Shown piece after piece: positions 42,115-53,056 of a DNA stretch of 64,000 nt. The DNA is taken from contig NZ_JAGTUK010000002.1 of NCBI RefSeq assembly GCF_018224615.1, forward strand, positions 372,001 to 436,000, read 5' to 3'. The DNA comes from Microbacterium paraoxydans. Its GTDB lineage: Bacteria > Actinomycetota > Actinomycetes > Actinomycetales > Microbacteriaceae. How positions within the stretch are numbered: position 1 is the first letter of the stretch; the number at the start of each line of letters is the position of its first letter. Made by a program: the position numbers and the translations under genes. The notes below the pieces were generated by a model, which made no database searches, was not told the DNA's origin, and was given only the letters and a program-made list of their open reading frames with translations.

Positions 42115-43263
42115 ATGTCACGACCTCTCGCCGGACCGCAGAGCCTGCTCCGGTCGCTCAACGGCCGCGCCATCCTGGAGCAGCTGGCCGGGAACGGGCC
42201 GCAGACGCGGGCGGAGCTGATGGCGGCGACGGGGCTGTCGCGCACCGCCGTCACCCAGGTGCTGCGGATGCTGGAGGCGGCGGGCGCCGTGGCGGCCGCC
42301 GGCGTCGACCGCGGGGTGCGCGGCCCCGCCGCCGGGCGCGTGTCGTTGCACCCGGGGCTGGGCGTCGCGGCGGCGGTGCACGTGGACCACCACGCCGCGC
42401 ACGTCGTGCTGGTGGATGCGACCGGGGCCGTGCGGGCGGAGCAGCACGCGCCGTTCCCGTCGGCGGTGGATCGGGTGGCGCACATCGCGCGGCTGGTGGC
42501 GTCGTGCCGGGAGTCGACCCGTGGCCCGCTGCACCTCGCCGTGGTCGGGGTGCCCGGGATCGTGACGGCCGACGGCGGCATCCGCGATGACCAGGGGCCG
42601 GACGGCGGCGCGTTCCGATCGGCGCTGCAGACGGCGCTCGGCTGCCCGGTGCAGGTGGAGAACGACGTGAACCTGGCCGCGCTCGCCGAGCTGACCTCGG
42701 GAGCGGGGACCGAGCTCGCCAGCTTCGCGCTGCTGCTGCTCGACGACGGGCTCGGCGCGGGCATCGTGATCGAGGGGATGCTGCACCGCGGTTTCTCCGG
42801 GGTGGCGGGCGAGATCATGTATCTGCCGCAGACGCCGCTGCCGATCGGCGCCCCGATCGTGGGGGAGGACGTGGTGCACGACCTCGCCCTGGGTCTCGGG
42901 CTCGACGTGCGGGCGCCGCTGCTGAGCCACCTGGAGGCCGCGCGGCAGGGCGACGAGAAGGCACGCGAGCTGGTCGCCGAGATCGGCCGGCGCCTCGTGG
43001 TGGCCGCCGGCACCGTGGCGCTCGTGCTCGACCCGGAGGCGTTCATCCTGGGCGGGGAGGCCGCGCACCCGGCTCTCGTGGAGGCCGTCGACCGCGTCGC
43101 GGAGGAGTTCGCCGCGCAGCTCCCGCTCCGGTTCCTGGTGTCGGCGTTCGGGCCGGAGGCTCCGCTCGTCGGTGTCGTGGGCGAGGCCGCCTCCGCCCTA
43201 CGCGCGATCGTGTTCTCCCGCCTCCTCACCCCCGCGGCCGCCGCACCCCGACCCGGCCGCTGA
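42115..43263 (+). CDS. ROK-family transcriptional regulator, zinc motif lost
   Basis: 382 residues: N-terminal winged helix (LLRSLNGRAILEQLAGNGPQ, MAATGLSRTAVTQVLRMLEA) and a ROK actin-like domain with VENDVNLAALAEL. The usual DxGxTK-like phosphate loop is replaced by VHVDHHAAHVVLVDATG, the GH of GEIGH is MY (GEIMYLP), and no CxCGxxGC zinc motif follows, so it is unlikely to be a sugar kinase and more likely a sugar-sensing repressor of the XylR/NagC type. First gene of an operon with ChbG and a GPH carrier. Confidence 0.82.
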   Translation: MSRPLAGPQSLLRSLNGRAILEQLAGNGPQTRAELMAATGLSRTAVTQVLRMLEAAGAVAAAGVDRGVRGPAAGRVSLHPGLGVAAAVHVDHHAAHVVLVDATGAVRAEQHAPFPSAVDRVAHIARLVASCRESTRGPLHLAVVGVPGIVTADGGIRDDQGPDGGAFRSALQTALGCPVQVENDVNLAALAELTSGAGTELASFALLLLDDGLGAGIVIEGMLHRGFSGVAGEIMYLPQTPLPIGAPIVGEDVVHDLALGLGLDVRAPLLSHLEAARQGDEKARELVAEIGRRLVVAAGTVALVLDPEAFILGGEAAHPALVEAVDRVAEEFAAQLPLRFLVSAFGPEAPLVGVVGEAASALRAIVFSRLLTPAAAAPRPGR

Positions 43264-43283
43264 CCCACCCGACAGGACCCGCC

Positions 43284-44213
43284 ATGACCGCTCTGCCCCC
43301 GCTCGCCGACCGTCTCGGTCTCCCGTCCGGCGCGAGGGCGATCATCCTCAACGCCGACGACTTCGGTATGTGCCATGCGGCCAACACCGCGATCGGTAGC
43401 CTCCTGGAGCGGGGCCGGATCGACAGCGCGACGGTCATGGTGCCGTGCGCGTGGGCGCCCGAGGCGCTCGCGTTCTCCGCCGGGCGGCGCGACCTCGACG
43501 TGGGCGTGCATCTCGTGCTCACGAGCGAGTGGCGGCGGTACCGCTGGCGTCCGCTCACCGGCACCGGCACGACCCTGGTGGACGAGGACGGCTTCTTCCC
43601 GAGCGAGGTCGCCGTGGTCGAGCAGGGCGCGGCGGAGGCCGACGTGGCGGCGGAGCTGGCGGCGCAGGTGCAGGCCGCGCTCGACGCCGGGGTGGATGTG
43701 ACGCACCTCGACAACCACATGGGGTCGGTGTACGGACTGTCGACCGGGCGCGACTTCCTGCGTCCCGTGTTCGAGCTCGCCGCCCGGCTCGGGCTGCCGT
43801 TCCGTCTCCCGCGGTTCCGCGAGGGTGCCGAGGCCGATCCGCAGCTGCAGGCCAAGCTCGCGGAGGCGACGGCGGCTGCGGACGCGCTGGGCGTGGAGAT
43901 CATCGACCGGCTGTGGACGCACCCGTTCGAGCTGCGCGGCGAGGGCACCGCGCAGGAGGAGACGTACGAGCAGGTGCGCGATGGCTTCCTCGACGTGCTG
44001 CGGGCCGTGCCTCCCGGCGTGACCGAGATCTACCTGCACCCCATGACCGACGGCGCCGAGCTGCGGGCCGCGGTCGACTACGGCGCGGCCAAGCGCGGCT
44101 TCGAGCTGCGGCTGCTCGACGACCCGGTGGTGGAGCAGACCATCGACGACGAGGGCCTGGTGCGCGTGGGCTGGCGCGACCTGCGCGACCTGCAGCGCGG
44201 GGTCTCGCAGTGA
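43284..44213 (+). CDS. ChbG/HpnK (YdjC) carbohydrate deacetylase
   Basis: 309-residue metal-dependent deacetylase of N-acetylated sugars. ILNADDFGMCHAANTAI carries the catalytic and metal Asp pair; THLDNHMGSVYG holds the metal histidine; EIYLHPMTDG supplies the late histidine. It starts 20 bp after the ROK gene and its stop overlaps the GPH carrier start (GTGA). With a sugar-responsive regulator and a carrier, it likely deacetylates an imported N-acetyl disaccharide or similar glycan. Confidence 0.9.
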   Translation: MTALPPLADRLGLPSGARAIILNADDFGMCHAANTAIGSLLERGRIDSATVMVPCAWAPEALAFSAGRRDLDVGVHLVLTSEWRRYRWRPLTGTGTTLVDEDGFFPSEVAVVEQGAAEADVAAELAAQVQAALDAGVDVTHLDNHMGSVYGLSTGRDFLRPVFELAARLGLPFRLPRFREGAEADPQLQAKLAEATAAADALGVEIIDRLWTHPFELRGEGTAQEETYEQVRDGFLDVLRAVPPGVTEIYLHPMTDGAELRAAVDYGAAKRGFELRLLDDPVVEQTIDDEGLVRVGWRDLRDLQRGVSQ

Positions 44214-45535
44214 CGTCGCTGGCGGAGCGGCTGCGCGACCGCCGTCTCGACGCGGCACCCACGCGCGCACAGTCGATCGCGTTCGGCGCATCCGGGTTCC
44301 CCACGCAGCTGATGACGCAGACGTTCTCGGCGTTCGTCGTCTACTTCTACGTGTCGCACCTCGCGGTCCCCGCCGCCTGGGTCGCGGTGGCGATGGTCGC
44401 GCACGGCATCCTCAACGCGGCGCTCAACCCGCTGGTGGGGGCGCTGTCCGACCGGATCCGCACGCCGTGGGGGCGCCGCATCCCGTGGATCGGCCTCGGG
44501 ATCGTGCCGCTCGTCGTCGCGTTCGCCCTGGTGTGGATGCCGCCCGACCTGCCCCCGGACGGCCTCATCGCCTGGTTCCTCGTGGTGGTCGCGGTGTACG
44601 ACATCGCGTTCGTGGTGGTGGTGCTCAACATCTCGGCGCTGTTCCCGGAGATCTTCCGCACCACGGAGGAGCGCGCGAGAGGCAACGTGCCGCGGCAGAT
44701 CTTCGCCATCCTCGGCATCGTGCTGGGCACCGCGGGGGCTCCGGCGCTGTACGACACGATCGGCTGGCCCGGCATGGCGCTCGTGCTCTCGGGCGTGTGC
44801 CTGGTGCTGCTGGCGTGGTCGTTCTTCGGCGGGATGATCGAGCGGAGCGTGCCCGAGGCGGCGTCCGAGGCGATGCGCTGGCGCGACCAGCTCGCCTACA
44901 CGTTCCGCAACCGCGCCTTCGTGCCGTACGTGCTGGGGTCGCTGTGCGTGCAGACCTCGATCGCCGTGATCCTGGCGTCGGTGCCGTTCTACGTGCGCTA
45001 CTCGCTGGGCGCGGCGGAGGGCGAGGGCAGCCTGCTGCTCGGTGCGATCTTCGTCACGGCGATCCCGTCGATCGTGCTGTGGAGCGCGGTCGTGCGCCGC
45101 ACCTCGCCCCGCACGGCGCTGCTGTGGAGCGTCGCGGTGTTCGGGGTCGCGGTGCTCGCGTACCTGATCCCCACGTCGGTGCTCGGCGCGGCGCTCGTCG
45201 GCGTCGCGGTGGGTGTGGGCGTGGGCGGGCTGCTGCAGCTGCTCGAGGTGGTGCTGGCGCAGATCATCGACGACGACGCGACGCGTACGGGCCACCGGCG
45301 GGAGGGTGCCTACTTCGGCGTGAACGGCTTCGTGGTGCGCGGTTCCGTGGTGCTGCAGGCCATCGTCGCGGCGCTCGTGCTCACGGCCTCGGGCTTCGAC
45401 GCGCAGCTCGGCGACGCGCAACCCGACACCGTCGACGGCGGCATCCGGCTCATGCTGGCCGTGATCCCGCTGGGGTTCACGGCGCTCGCGTGGCTGTGCT
45501 TCTGGCTCTATCCCATCCGCACGCGCGACGTGTGA
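44210..45535 (+). CDS. GPH-family glycoside/cation symporter
   Basis: 441-residue MelB-like 12-helix transporter. LMTQTFSAFVVYFYVSHL, ALNPLVGALSDRIRTPWGRRIPW (the GPH signature of the first cytoplasmic loop) and GLLQLLEVVLAQIIDDDATRTGHRREGAYFG are diagnostic. GTG 44210 overlaps the ChbG stop. It likely imports the glycan processed by the ChbG deacetylase, using a sodium or proton gradient. No hydrolase gene is present in the cluster. It ends 3 bp before the convergent galE stop. Confidence 0.88.
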   Translation: MTSLAERLRDRRLDAAPTRAQSIAFGASGFPTQLMTQTFSAFVVYFYVSHLAVPAAWVAVAMVAHGILNAALNPLVGALSDRIRTPWGRRIPWIGLGIVPLVVAFALVWMPPDLPPDGLIAWFLVVVAVYDIAFVVVVLNISALFPEIFRTTEERARGNVPRQIFAILGIVLGTAGAPALYDTIGWPGMALVLSGVCLVLLAWSFFGGMIERSVPEAASEAMRWRDQLAYTFRNRAFVPYVLGSLCVQTSIAVILASVPFYVRYSLGAAEGEGSLLLGAIFVTAIPSIVLWSAVVRRTSPRTALLWSVAVFGVAVLAYLIPTSVLGAALVGVAVGVGVGGLLQLLEVVLAQIIDDDATRTGHRREGAYFGVNGFVVRGSVVLQAIVAALVLTASGFDAQLGDAQPDTVDGGIRLMLAVIPLGFTALAWLCFWLYPIRTRDV

Positions 45536-45538
45536 GGC

Positions 45539-46519
45539 TCAGGCGTCCGCGGCGCGGCGGGCCTCCCAGCCCGTGCGCACCATCTCGTCGACCGTGTAGC
45601 GCATGCGCCAGTCGAGGTCGCGCGCCGCGAGCTCGCCGGTGGCCACGATGCGATCGGGGTCGCCGGGGCGCCGGGGGCCGATCTCGGGCGTGAAGTCGAT
45701 CCCGGTCACGCGGGCGACCGCGTCCATGATCTGCTTCACGCTGAGGCCGTCGCCGGAGCCGAGGTTGTAGGCGGCCTCGATGGGCTCGCCCGCCGCGAGG
45801 CGCTGCGCCGCGGCGACGTGCGCGGCGGCGATGTCGCCCACGTGCACGTAGTCGCGCACGTTCGTGCCGTCCGGGGTGTCGTAGTCGTCGCCGAAGATCT
45901 TCGGGGTGCGACCCTCCAGCAGCGCCTCGAACACGATCGGGAAGAGGTTGTGCGGGCTCACGTCGTACACCGCGGGGTCGGCGGAGCCCACCACGTTGAA
46001 GTACCGCAGCGAGGTGTGCCGCAGCGGCCGCTCGGAGTCGGCGGTGGCGACGGCCTGGTCGCGCAGCAGCCACTCGCCGATCAGCTTGGACTCCCCGTAC
46101 GGGCTCGCGGGCTTCTTGGCGGTGTCCTCCACCACGAGCGGCACGTCGGGGGTGCCGAACACGGCGGCCGAGGAGGAGAAGACGATGTTCGCGACACCGG
46201 CGGCGGCCATCGCCTCGAGGATCACGCGCGTGCCCTCGACGTTCTGCGCGTAGGTGTGGAGCGGACGCTGCACCGAGACGCCCGCGTACTTGTAGCCCGC
46301 CACGTGGATGACGCCGTCGGCCTCGTGCTCGCGGAGGGTCTGCTCGACCAGGTCGCGGTCGAGGATGCTGCCGCGCACGAAGGGCACCCCGTCCGGAACG
46401 AACGATGCGACACCGCTGGAGAGGTCGTCGAGCACCACCGGGGTGAGGCCGGCCGAAGCGAGCGCGCGGACGACGTGGGCACCGATGTAACCGGCGCCGC
46501 CGGTGACGATCCAGGACAT
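45539..46519 (-). CDS. galE: UDP-glucose 4-epimerase
   Basis: 326-residue SDR enzyme interconverting UDP-galactose and UDP-glucose. VTGGAGYIGAHVVRAL binds NAD; Tyr141 and Lys145 in SPYGESK form the active site, with SSSAAVFG before it. An AGGAGAGGAA-rich site precedes ATG 46519. It is the last gene of galT-galK-galE, 49 bp after galK, and faces the GPH gene with a 3-bp gap and no terminator visible. Confidence 0.94.
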   Translation of the reverse strand: MSWIVTGGAGYIGAHVVRALASAGLTPVVLDDLSSGVASFVPDGVPFVRGSILDRDLVEQTLREHEADGVIHVAGYKYAGVSVQRPLHTYAQNVEGTRVILEAMAAAGVANIVFSSSAAVFGTPDVPLVVEDTAKKPASPYGESKLIGEWLLRDQAVATADSERPLRHTSLRYFNVVGSADPAVYDVSPHNLFPIVFEALLEGRTPKIFGDDYDTPDGTNVRDYVHVGDIAAAHVAAAQRLAAGEPIEAAYNLGSGDGLSVKQIMDAVARVTGIDFTPEIGPRRPGDPDRIVATGELAARDLDWRMRYTVDEMVRTGWEARRAADA

Positions 46520-46568
46520 GGGTTCCTCTCCTGCCACGCCCCCCGGCGCGGCTCGACCACTCATTGTG

Positions 46569-47743
<1,175 letters not shown>

Positions 47744-47747
<4 letters not shown>

Positions 47748-48955
47748 GCGGGGGCTCCGTCCACGGGGGTCGTGCGGGCGATCGCGTCGCGAAGGCGCTC
47801 GGCGCCCTGCTCGGGGGTGACCTCGGCGGCCCACGCCCACATCGCGGCCTCGGAGCCGGCGAGGTACTTGAGCCGGTCGGCGGCGCGGCGGGGGCTCGTC
47901 AGCTGCAGGTGCAGTCGCACGCTGTCGCGGCCCACCCGCACGGGCGCCTGGTGCCACGCGGCGATGTACGGGGTGGGCGCCGCCTCCTGTCCCGGTTCGG
48001 CGTAGAGGGCGTCGACGCCGCGTAGCAGGCGCAGGTAGAGCGGTGCCAGCTCGTCGCGCTCGGCCGCGGACGTCTCGGCGAAGTCGGGCACGTGGCGGTG
48101 GGGCATCAGGTGCACCTCCAGCGGCCAGCGGGCGGCGAAGGGCACGAATGCGGTCCAGTGCTCGCCGCGCAGCACCACGCGCTCCGATCCCTGCTCGGCG
48201 TCGAGGATGCGGGCGAACAGGTCGGGCGCGGTGCGGTCGATCATGTCGAGCGTGCGGGCGGTGCGCGGGGTGACGTAGGGGTAGGCGTAGATCTGGCCAT
48301 GCGGGTGCGGCAGCGTGACCCCGATCTCGGCGCCGCGGTTCTCGAACGGGAACACCTGCTGGATGCCGGGCAGCGCCGACAGGGCTTGCGTGCGGTCGGC
48401 CCAGGCCTCGATCACGGTGCGGGCGCGGGTGACGGTCTGCGTGCCGAACGACCCGGCGTGCTCCGGGCTGAAGCACACGACCTCGCAGCGGCCGATGGCG
48501 GTGCGGGTGCGGCCGAGGCCGGGTGCGTCGAGGTCGTCGAGCCCGCGCGGCGGATCCGTCGCGGCGGGGGCGGTGCCGACCGCGTCGGCGAGCGCGGGGC
48601 CGAACGCGGGGGAGCGGTTCTCGAACACGGCGACGTCGTAGCGCGACGGCACCTCGGAGGGGTTGTCCGGGGTCTGGGGGGCGAGCGGGTCGGCGTCGGC
48701 CGCGGGCATCATCACGCGGTTCTGCCGGTTGGAGGCGACGGTGATCCAGTCGCCCGTGAGCACGTCGAGGCGCATGGTGGCGGTGTCGGGCCGGGGCGCG
48801 AGCGTGCGGGCGTCGACGGCGCGGTCGGGACCGAGGGCGGTGCCGGGGTCGTCGTAGTAGAAGAGATCGCGGCCGTCGGCGAGGGTCGTGCGGTGCCGGA
48901 CGACCCCGGCGCCGAGGAGCGCGGTGGTCGGGGCGGTGGGGGCGGGCGTGTTCAC
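47744..48955 (-). CDS. galT: Galactose-1-phosphate uridylyltransferase
   Basis: 403-residue GalT, exchanging galactose-1-phosphate with UDP-glucose. The active-site TLPHPHGQIYAYPYV (HPH) and the early NRQNRVMMP are visible. I choose GTG 48955: TACCAT (48962-48967, minus strand) lies at -12 to -7 and TTGACG (48986-48991) 18 bp further up, so transcription should start on that codon; an upstream ATG would lie ahead of the promoter. Two LacI-type dyads flank this promoter. First gene of the gal operon. Confidence 0.92.
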
Positions 48956-48993
48956 GTCAACATGGTAGGAGTATGGCCGTGGTAACGTCAACA
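48949..48993. promoter_or_regulatory. gal promoter with two CG-centred LacI-type operators
   Basis: TGTTCACGTCAACA (48949-48962, symmetric at 12 of 14) covers the galT start; TGGTAACGTCAACA (48980-48993, 10 of 14) covers the -35 TTGACG. Both centre on CG, as LacI/GalR operators do, and their centres are 31 bp apart, three helical turns. The divergent lacI-type gene starts 27 bp away. Confidence 0.7.
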
Positions 48994-49020
48994 CGCCCAC
49001 CCTGCGCACGGAGGATCACG

Positions 49021-50031
49021 GTGACCGCGAACGACCCCCGCCCCGCGCCGGAGACCCCCGTCCCGGCGCGCGTCTCCATGGCCGTCGTCGCCCGCCGAGC
49101 CGGAGTGTCCGGACAGACGGTGTCCCGCGTGGTGAACGGCAGCCCGCGCGTCGACCCGGCCACCAGGGAACGGGTCGAGGCGGCGATGGCGGAACTCGGC
49201 TACCGGCCGCACCGCGCCGCGCGCGCCCTGCGCACCGGGCGCTCGCACACGATCGGCCTCGTCGTCACGACGCTCGCGACCGTGGGCAACTCGCGCATGC
49301 TCCAGGCCACGGCGGAGGCGGCGGCCGACCGCGGGTACGCGCTCACCGTCGTGACCGCGTCGGAGGGCGTCGACGCCGCGTTCGCCCAGCTGGCGGAACA
49401 GGAGGTCGACGGCGCGATCGTGCTCAACGAGGCGTCCGCGCAGGTGAGTGCCGCACAGGTTCCCGCGGGGCTCCGGCTCGTGGTCGTCGACGCCCCGCGC
49501 GACGCGGGCTTCACGGTCGTCCACAGCGACCACGCGGGCGGGGCGGCCGCTGCCACCGCGCACCTGCTCGACCTCGGTCACGACACGGTGCACCACCTGG
49601 CCGGACCGGCCGGCTCCTTCGCGGCGGACGAACGCGAGCGGGGGTGGCGCGAGACCCTGGCGGGCCGCGGCATCCGTCCGCCGCGCGTCGTCCGGGGCGA
49701 CTGGACCTCCGGCTCGGGCTTCGCCGCGGGAGCCCGGCTCACCGGGGCGTCGGCGGTGTTCTGCGCGAACGACCAGATGGCGCTCGGGCTGCTGCGGGCG
49801 CTCGCCGCGGAGGGCCGCCGGGTGCCGGAGGACGTCGAGGTGATCGGCTTCGACGACGTGCCGGACGCCGCGAACTACCTGCCGCCGCTCACCACCGTGC
49901 GGCAGGGATTCACCGCGCTCGGGAAGCACGCGGTCGCCGCGCTCGTCGACGCCATCGAGGGCGCGGGCGGCGTGTCCGGGGGAACGGTCGTGCCGACCAC
50001 CCTCGTGCCGCGTGCCAGCACCACCCGCTGA
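49021..50031 (+). CDS. LacI/GalR-family regulator of the gal operon
   Basis: 336 residues: HTH and hinge VSMAVVARRAGVSGQTVSRVVNG, then AELGYRPHRAARALRTGRS, followed by a periplasmic-binding-protein-like sensor (GLVVTTLATVGNSRMLQA, EVIGFDDVPDAANYLPPL). I use GTG 49021 with GGAGGA at 49010-49015; the in-frame ATG at 48973 lies inside the operator region. Adjacent and divergent to galTKE, so probably a galactose-relieved repressor of that operon and of itself. Confidence 0.88.
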   Translation: MTANDPRPAPETPVPARVSMAVVARRAGVSGQTVSRVVNGSPRVDPATRERVEAAMAELGYRPHRAARALRTGRSHTIGLVVTTLATVGNSRMLQATAEAAADRGYALTVVTASEGVDAAFAQLAEQEVDGAIVLNEASAQVSAAQVPAGLRLVVVDAPRDAGFTVVHSDHAGGAAAATAHLLDLGHDTVHHLAGPAGSFAADERERGWRETLAGRGIRPPRVVRGDWTSGSGFAAGARLTGASAVFCANDQMALGLLRALAAEGRRVPEDVEVIGFDDVPDAANYLPPLTTVRQGFTALGKHAVAALVDAIEGAGGVSGGTVVPTTLVPRASTTR

Positions 50032-50073
50032 GGCCGTGCCGGCCGGCGGAACCCGGATCGCTCCGACCGGCGG

Positions 50074-51717
50074 TCAGCTGCCGAGCGCCGCCGACACCAC
50101 GGCCCGCGCCTCCTCCTGCACCTCCGCGAGATGCTCCGGCCCGCGCAGGCTCTCCGCGTACAGCTTGTAGACGTCTTCCGTGCCGGACGGGCGAGCGGCG
50201 AACCACGCGTGCTCGGTCTGCACCTTGAGCCCGCCGATCGCGGCGCCGTTGCCGGGGGCGTGCGACAGCTTGGCCGTGATCTCCTCCCCGGCGAGCGTGG
50301 TCGCCGTGACCGATTCGGGGGCGAGCTTGCCGAGCGTGGCCTTCTGCTCCGGCGTGGCCGGTGCGTCCACCCGCTGGTACGCGGAGGCGCCGAAGGCCTC
50401 CTCCAGCTCGGCGTAACGCTCCGACGGCGTCTTGCCCGTGACCGCGATGATCTCCGCAGCGAGCAGACACAGCAGGATGCCGTCCTTGTCGGTCGACCAC
50501 ACCGAGCCGTCGCGGCGCAGGAACGACGCACCGGCCGACTCCTCGCCGCCGAACGCGACCGTGCCGTCGAGCAGCCCCGGCACGAACCACTTGAAGCCGA
50601 CCGGCACCTCCAGCAGCCGGCGGCCCAGCGAGTCGGCTACCCGGTCGATGATCATCGACGACACGAGCGTCTTGCCGACGGCTGCGTCGCGCGGCCACTG
50701 GTCCCGGTGCGAGAACAGATAGTCGATCGCGACGGCCAGGTAGTGGTTCGGGTTCATCAGCCCCGCGTCGGGGGTCACGATGCCGTGCCGGTCGGCGTCG
50801 GCGTCATTGCCGGTCAGCACGTCGTAGTCGCCCTTCCGCGCCACGAGCGAGGCCATGGCCGACGGCGACGACGGATCCATCCGGATCTTCTCGTCCCAGT
50901 CGAGCGTCATGAAGCGCCAGGTCGGGTCGACCTCGGGATTCACCACGTCGAGGTCGAGGTCGTGCATCTCGGCGATCAGTGCCCAGTACTCCACCGAGGC
51001 GCCGCCGAGCGGGTCGGCGCCGATGCGCACGCCTGCGGTGCGGATCGCGTCGACGTCGATGATGGACGGCAGGTCGCGCACGTACGCGTCGCGGAAGTCG
51101 TAGCCGGTGATGGCGTCCCAGTCCACGTCGGCGAACCGCTCGCGCGTGACCTCCGCGAGGCCGTCCGCCATGAGCTGGTTGGCGCGGTCGGCGATCCAGC
51201 CCGTGGCGTCGGTGTCGGCGGGGCCGCCGTGCGGCGGGTTGTACTTGAAGCCGCCGTCACGGGGCGGGTTGTGCGAGGGCGTGACCACGATGCCGTCCGC
51301 CCGCCCCGGGTCGTCGGCGGCCCTGCCCTTGTTGTAGGTGAGGATCGCGTGGCTGAGCGCGGGCGTCGGCACCCAGGAGTCGCGGGCGTCGACGCGCACG
51401 TCCACGCCGTTCGCCAGCAGCACCTCGATCGCGCTGCGCTCCGCCGGCAGCGACAGCGCGTGCGTGTCGCGGCCGAGGAACAGCGGGCCGGTGATGCCCT
51501 GCGCCGCGCGGTAGTCGACGATCGCCTGCGTGGTGGCGAGGATGTGGTTCTCGTTGAAGCTCTTCGTCAGCGACGAGCCGCGGTGACCGCTGGTGCCGAA
51601 CACGACCCGCTCAGACGGGACCGCAGGGTCCGGCACGCGGTCGTAGTAGGCGGCGATCAGCTCGTCGACGTCGATCAGGTCACTTTCCTCCGCGGGGAGG
51701 CCGGCACGACTGCTCAT
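50074..51717 (-). CDS. pgm: Phosphoglucomutase (alpha-D-glucose type)
   Basis: 547-residue phosphohexomutase converting glucose-1-phosphate to glucose-6-phosphate. [11 protein letters not shown] at the N-terminus, the phosphoserine loop [17 protein letters not shown], metal-binding [14 protein letters not shown] and the late [13 protein letters not shown] are conserved. CAGACT (51724-51729, minus strand) lies at -12 to -7 of ATG 51717, giving a leaderless start; the longer frame adds an unconserved leader. It completes galactose use next to the gal operon, and also serves glycogen and trehalose pathways. Confidence 0.95.
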   Translation of the reverse strand: MSSRAGLPAEESDLIDVDELIAAYYDRVPDPAVPSERVVFGTSGHRGSSLTKSFNENHILATTQAIVDYRAAQGITGPLFLGRDTHALSLPAERSAIEVLLANGVDVRVDARDSWVPTPALSHAILTYNKGRAADDPGRADGIVVTPSHNPPRDGGFKYNPPHGGPADTDATGWIADRANQLMADGLAEVTRERFADVDWDAITGYDFRDAYVRDLPSIIDVDAIRTAGVRIGADPLGGASVEYWALIAEMHDLDLDVVNPEVDPTWRFMTLDWDEKIRMDPSSPSAMASLVARKGDYDVLTGNDADADRHGIVTPDAGLMNPNHYLAVAIDYLFSHRDQWPRDAAVGKTLVSSMIIDRVADSLGRRLLEVPVGFKWFVPGLLDGTVAFGGEESAGASFLRRDGSVWSTDKDGILLCLLAAEIIAVTGKTPSERYAELEEAFGASAYQRVDAPATPEQKATLGKLAPESVTATTLAGEEITAKLSHAPGNGAAIGGLKVQTEHAWFAARPSGTEDVYKLYAESLRGPEHLAEVQEEARAVVSAALGS

Positions 51718-51803
51718 CCTCTCAGTCTGCCCCGTGATCCGGATGCGCGCACCGCCTTGACACGAGGAAATGCGATGGGTCACCGAGGGCTAGGCTGAAC
51801 GCC

Positions 51804-52745
51804 GTGACCGATCGCCGCACCTACAGCTACCTCGGACCAGCCGGAACCTTCACCGAGGCGGCACTCGATCAGGTGGCGGAGGCCAGGGGGCAGATCTGGC
51901 GTCCCGTGCACAACGTCGGCGAGGCGCTCGACGACGTGCTCGAGGGGCGCAGCGACGCGGCGATGATCGCGATCGAGAACTCGATCGAGGGCGGCGTCTC
52001 CACCACGCAGGACGCGCTGGCCACGCTCCCGGGACTGCGCATCATCGGCGAGTACCTGGTGCGCGTGAACTTCGTGCTGGTCGCCCCCCGCGGCACCACG
52101 CTCGACCAGGTCGAGGTGATCGCGGCGCACCCCGTGGCGTATGCCCAGTGCCACGGCTGGCTGGGCGAGCACCTGCCCCGCCACTCGCACGTGCCGGCGG
52201 CCAGCAACGTCGCCTCGGCGATCGGCGTGCTCGACGGCTCGATCCCCGCCCAGGCGGCGATCGCGGCCCCCGGCATCGTGCAGCACTACGACGTGGACGT
52301 GCTCGCGGAGGGCATCGGCGACAACGCGGCCGCGGTGACGCGCTTCGTGCTCGTGACCCGCACCACGCGCTCCCCGGCGCCGACCGGGGCCGACAAGACC
52401 TCGCTCATCGTGGAGCTGCCGCACGACCACCCCGGCTCGCTGCTGGAGATGCTGGAGCAGTTCTCCACGCGCGGCATCAACCTGTCGCTCATCGAGTCCC
52501 GGCCCATCGGCGACGAGCTCGGCCGCTACCGGTTCGTGATCGACGCTGACGGCCACATCGAGCACGAGCGCATGGCCGATGCGCTGCTCGGCATCCGCCG
52601 CTTCAGCCCGCGCGTGGTGTTCCTCGGGTCGTACCCGCGGGCCGACCGGCAGATCGTGCAGTACCCGGACCGCTACTCCGACGACGTGTTCGTGGAGGCG
52701 CGCGACTGGCTGCGCGGCATCCTCTCCGGCGAGCCGGAGTCCTGA
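51804..52745 (+). CDS. pheA: Prephenate dehydratase
   Basis: 313-residue monofunctional enzyme making phenylpyruvate for phenylalanine synthesis. It opens TYSYLGPAGTFTEAAL, holds the catalytic TRF motif (VTRFVLVTR) and ends with an ACT regulatory domain (GSLLEMLEQFSTRGINLSLIESRP) expected to bind phenylalanine. No chorismate mutase domain is present. TAGGCT at 51791-51796 predicts a transcript starting one base before GTG 51804. Divergent from pgm. Confidence 0.94.
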   Translation: MTDRRTYSYLGPAGTFTEAALDQVAEARGQIWRPVHNVGEALDDVLEGRSDAAMIAIENSIEGGVSTTQDALATLPGLRIIGEYLVRVNFVLVAPRGTTLDQVEVIAAHPVAYAQCHGWLGEHLPRHSHVPAASNVASAIGVLDGSIPAQAAIAAPGIVQHYDVDVLAEGIGDNAAAVTRFVLVTRTTRSPAPTGADKTSLIVELPHDHPGSLLEMLEQFSTRGINLSLIESRPIGDELGRYRFVIDADGHIEHERMADALLGIRRFSPRVVFLGSYPRADRQIVQYPDRYSDDVFVEARDWLRGILSGEPES

Positions 52746-52767
52746 CTCCCGGGTCGTCCGTCCGGGG

Positions 52768-52974
52768 TCAGTGCTCCTGGAACCGGGGCCACGCGCTGCC
52801 GGGCAGCATCCGCGCATGCAGTGCGCCCTTCGCCGACGCGAGGCTCGGGTACGTGCCGGCGGCGGCATCCGCTCCCGCCATCGTCACGACGTAGCCGTCC
52901 TCATCGTGGCGGATGCTTCCGACCACACCGTTGGGACCGTAGGCGACCCAGAGTGCGAGTGTCTTGGTGCTCAT
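52768..52974 (-). CDS. Small conserved hypothetical protein
   Basis: 68 residues: KTLALWVAYGPNGVVGSIRHDEDGYVVTM then a helix LASAKGALHARMLPGSAWPRF. Looks like a compact alpha/beta domain with no signal peptide; no function recognised. A GAGAGG ribosome-binding site lies upstream of ATG 52974. It sits convergent with pheA, 22 bp apart. Confidence 0.65.
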   Translation of the reverse strand: MSTKTLALWVAYGPNGVVGSIRHDEDGYVVTMAGADAAAGTYPSLASAKGALHARMLPGSAWPRFQEH

Positions 52975-53056
52975 CGTCGAACCCCTCTCTCTGCCGCCGA
53001 GGCTACGCCTCCGCACACGCGCCGGCCAGCCCCTTGCGCGCCGGTCCGCCGCGTGG

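Noticed and set aside
42115..43263. ROK protein as a glucokinase
   Set aside because: The phosphate loop, GH motif and zinc cysteines are missing, and a DNA-binding domain is present.
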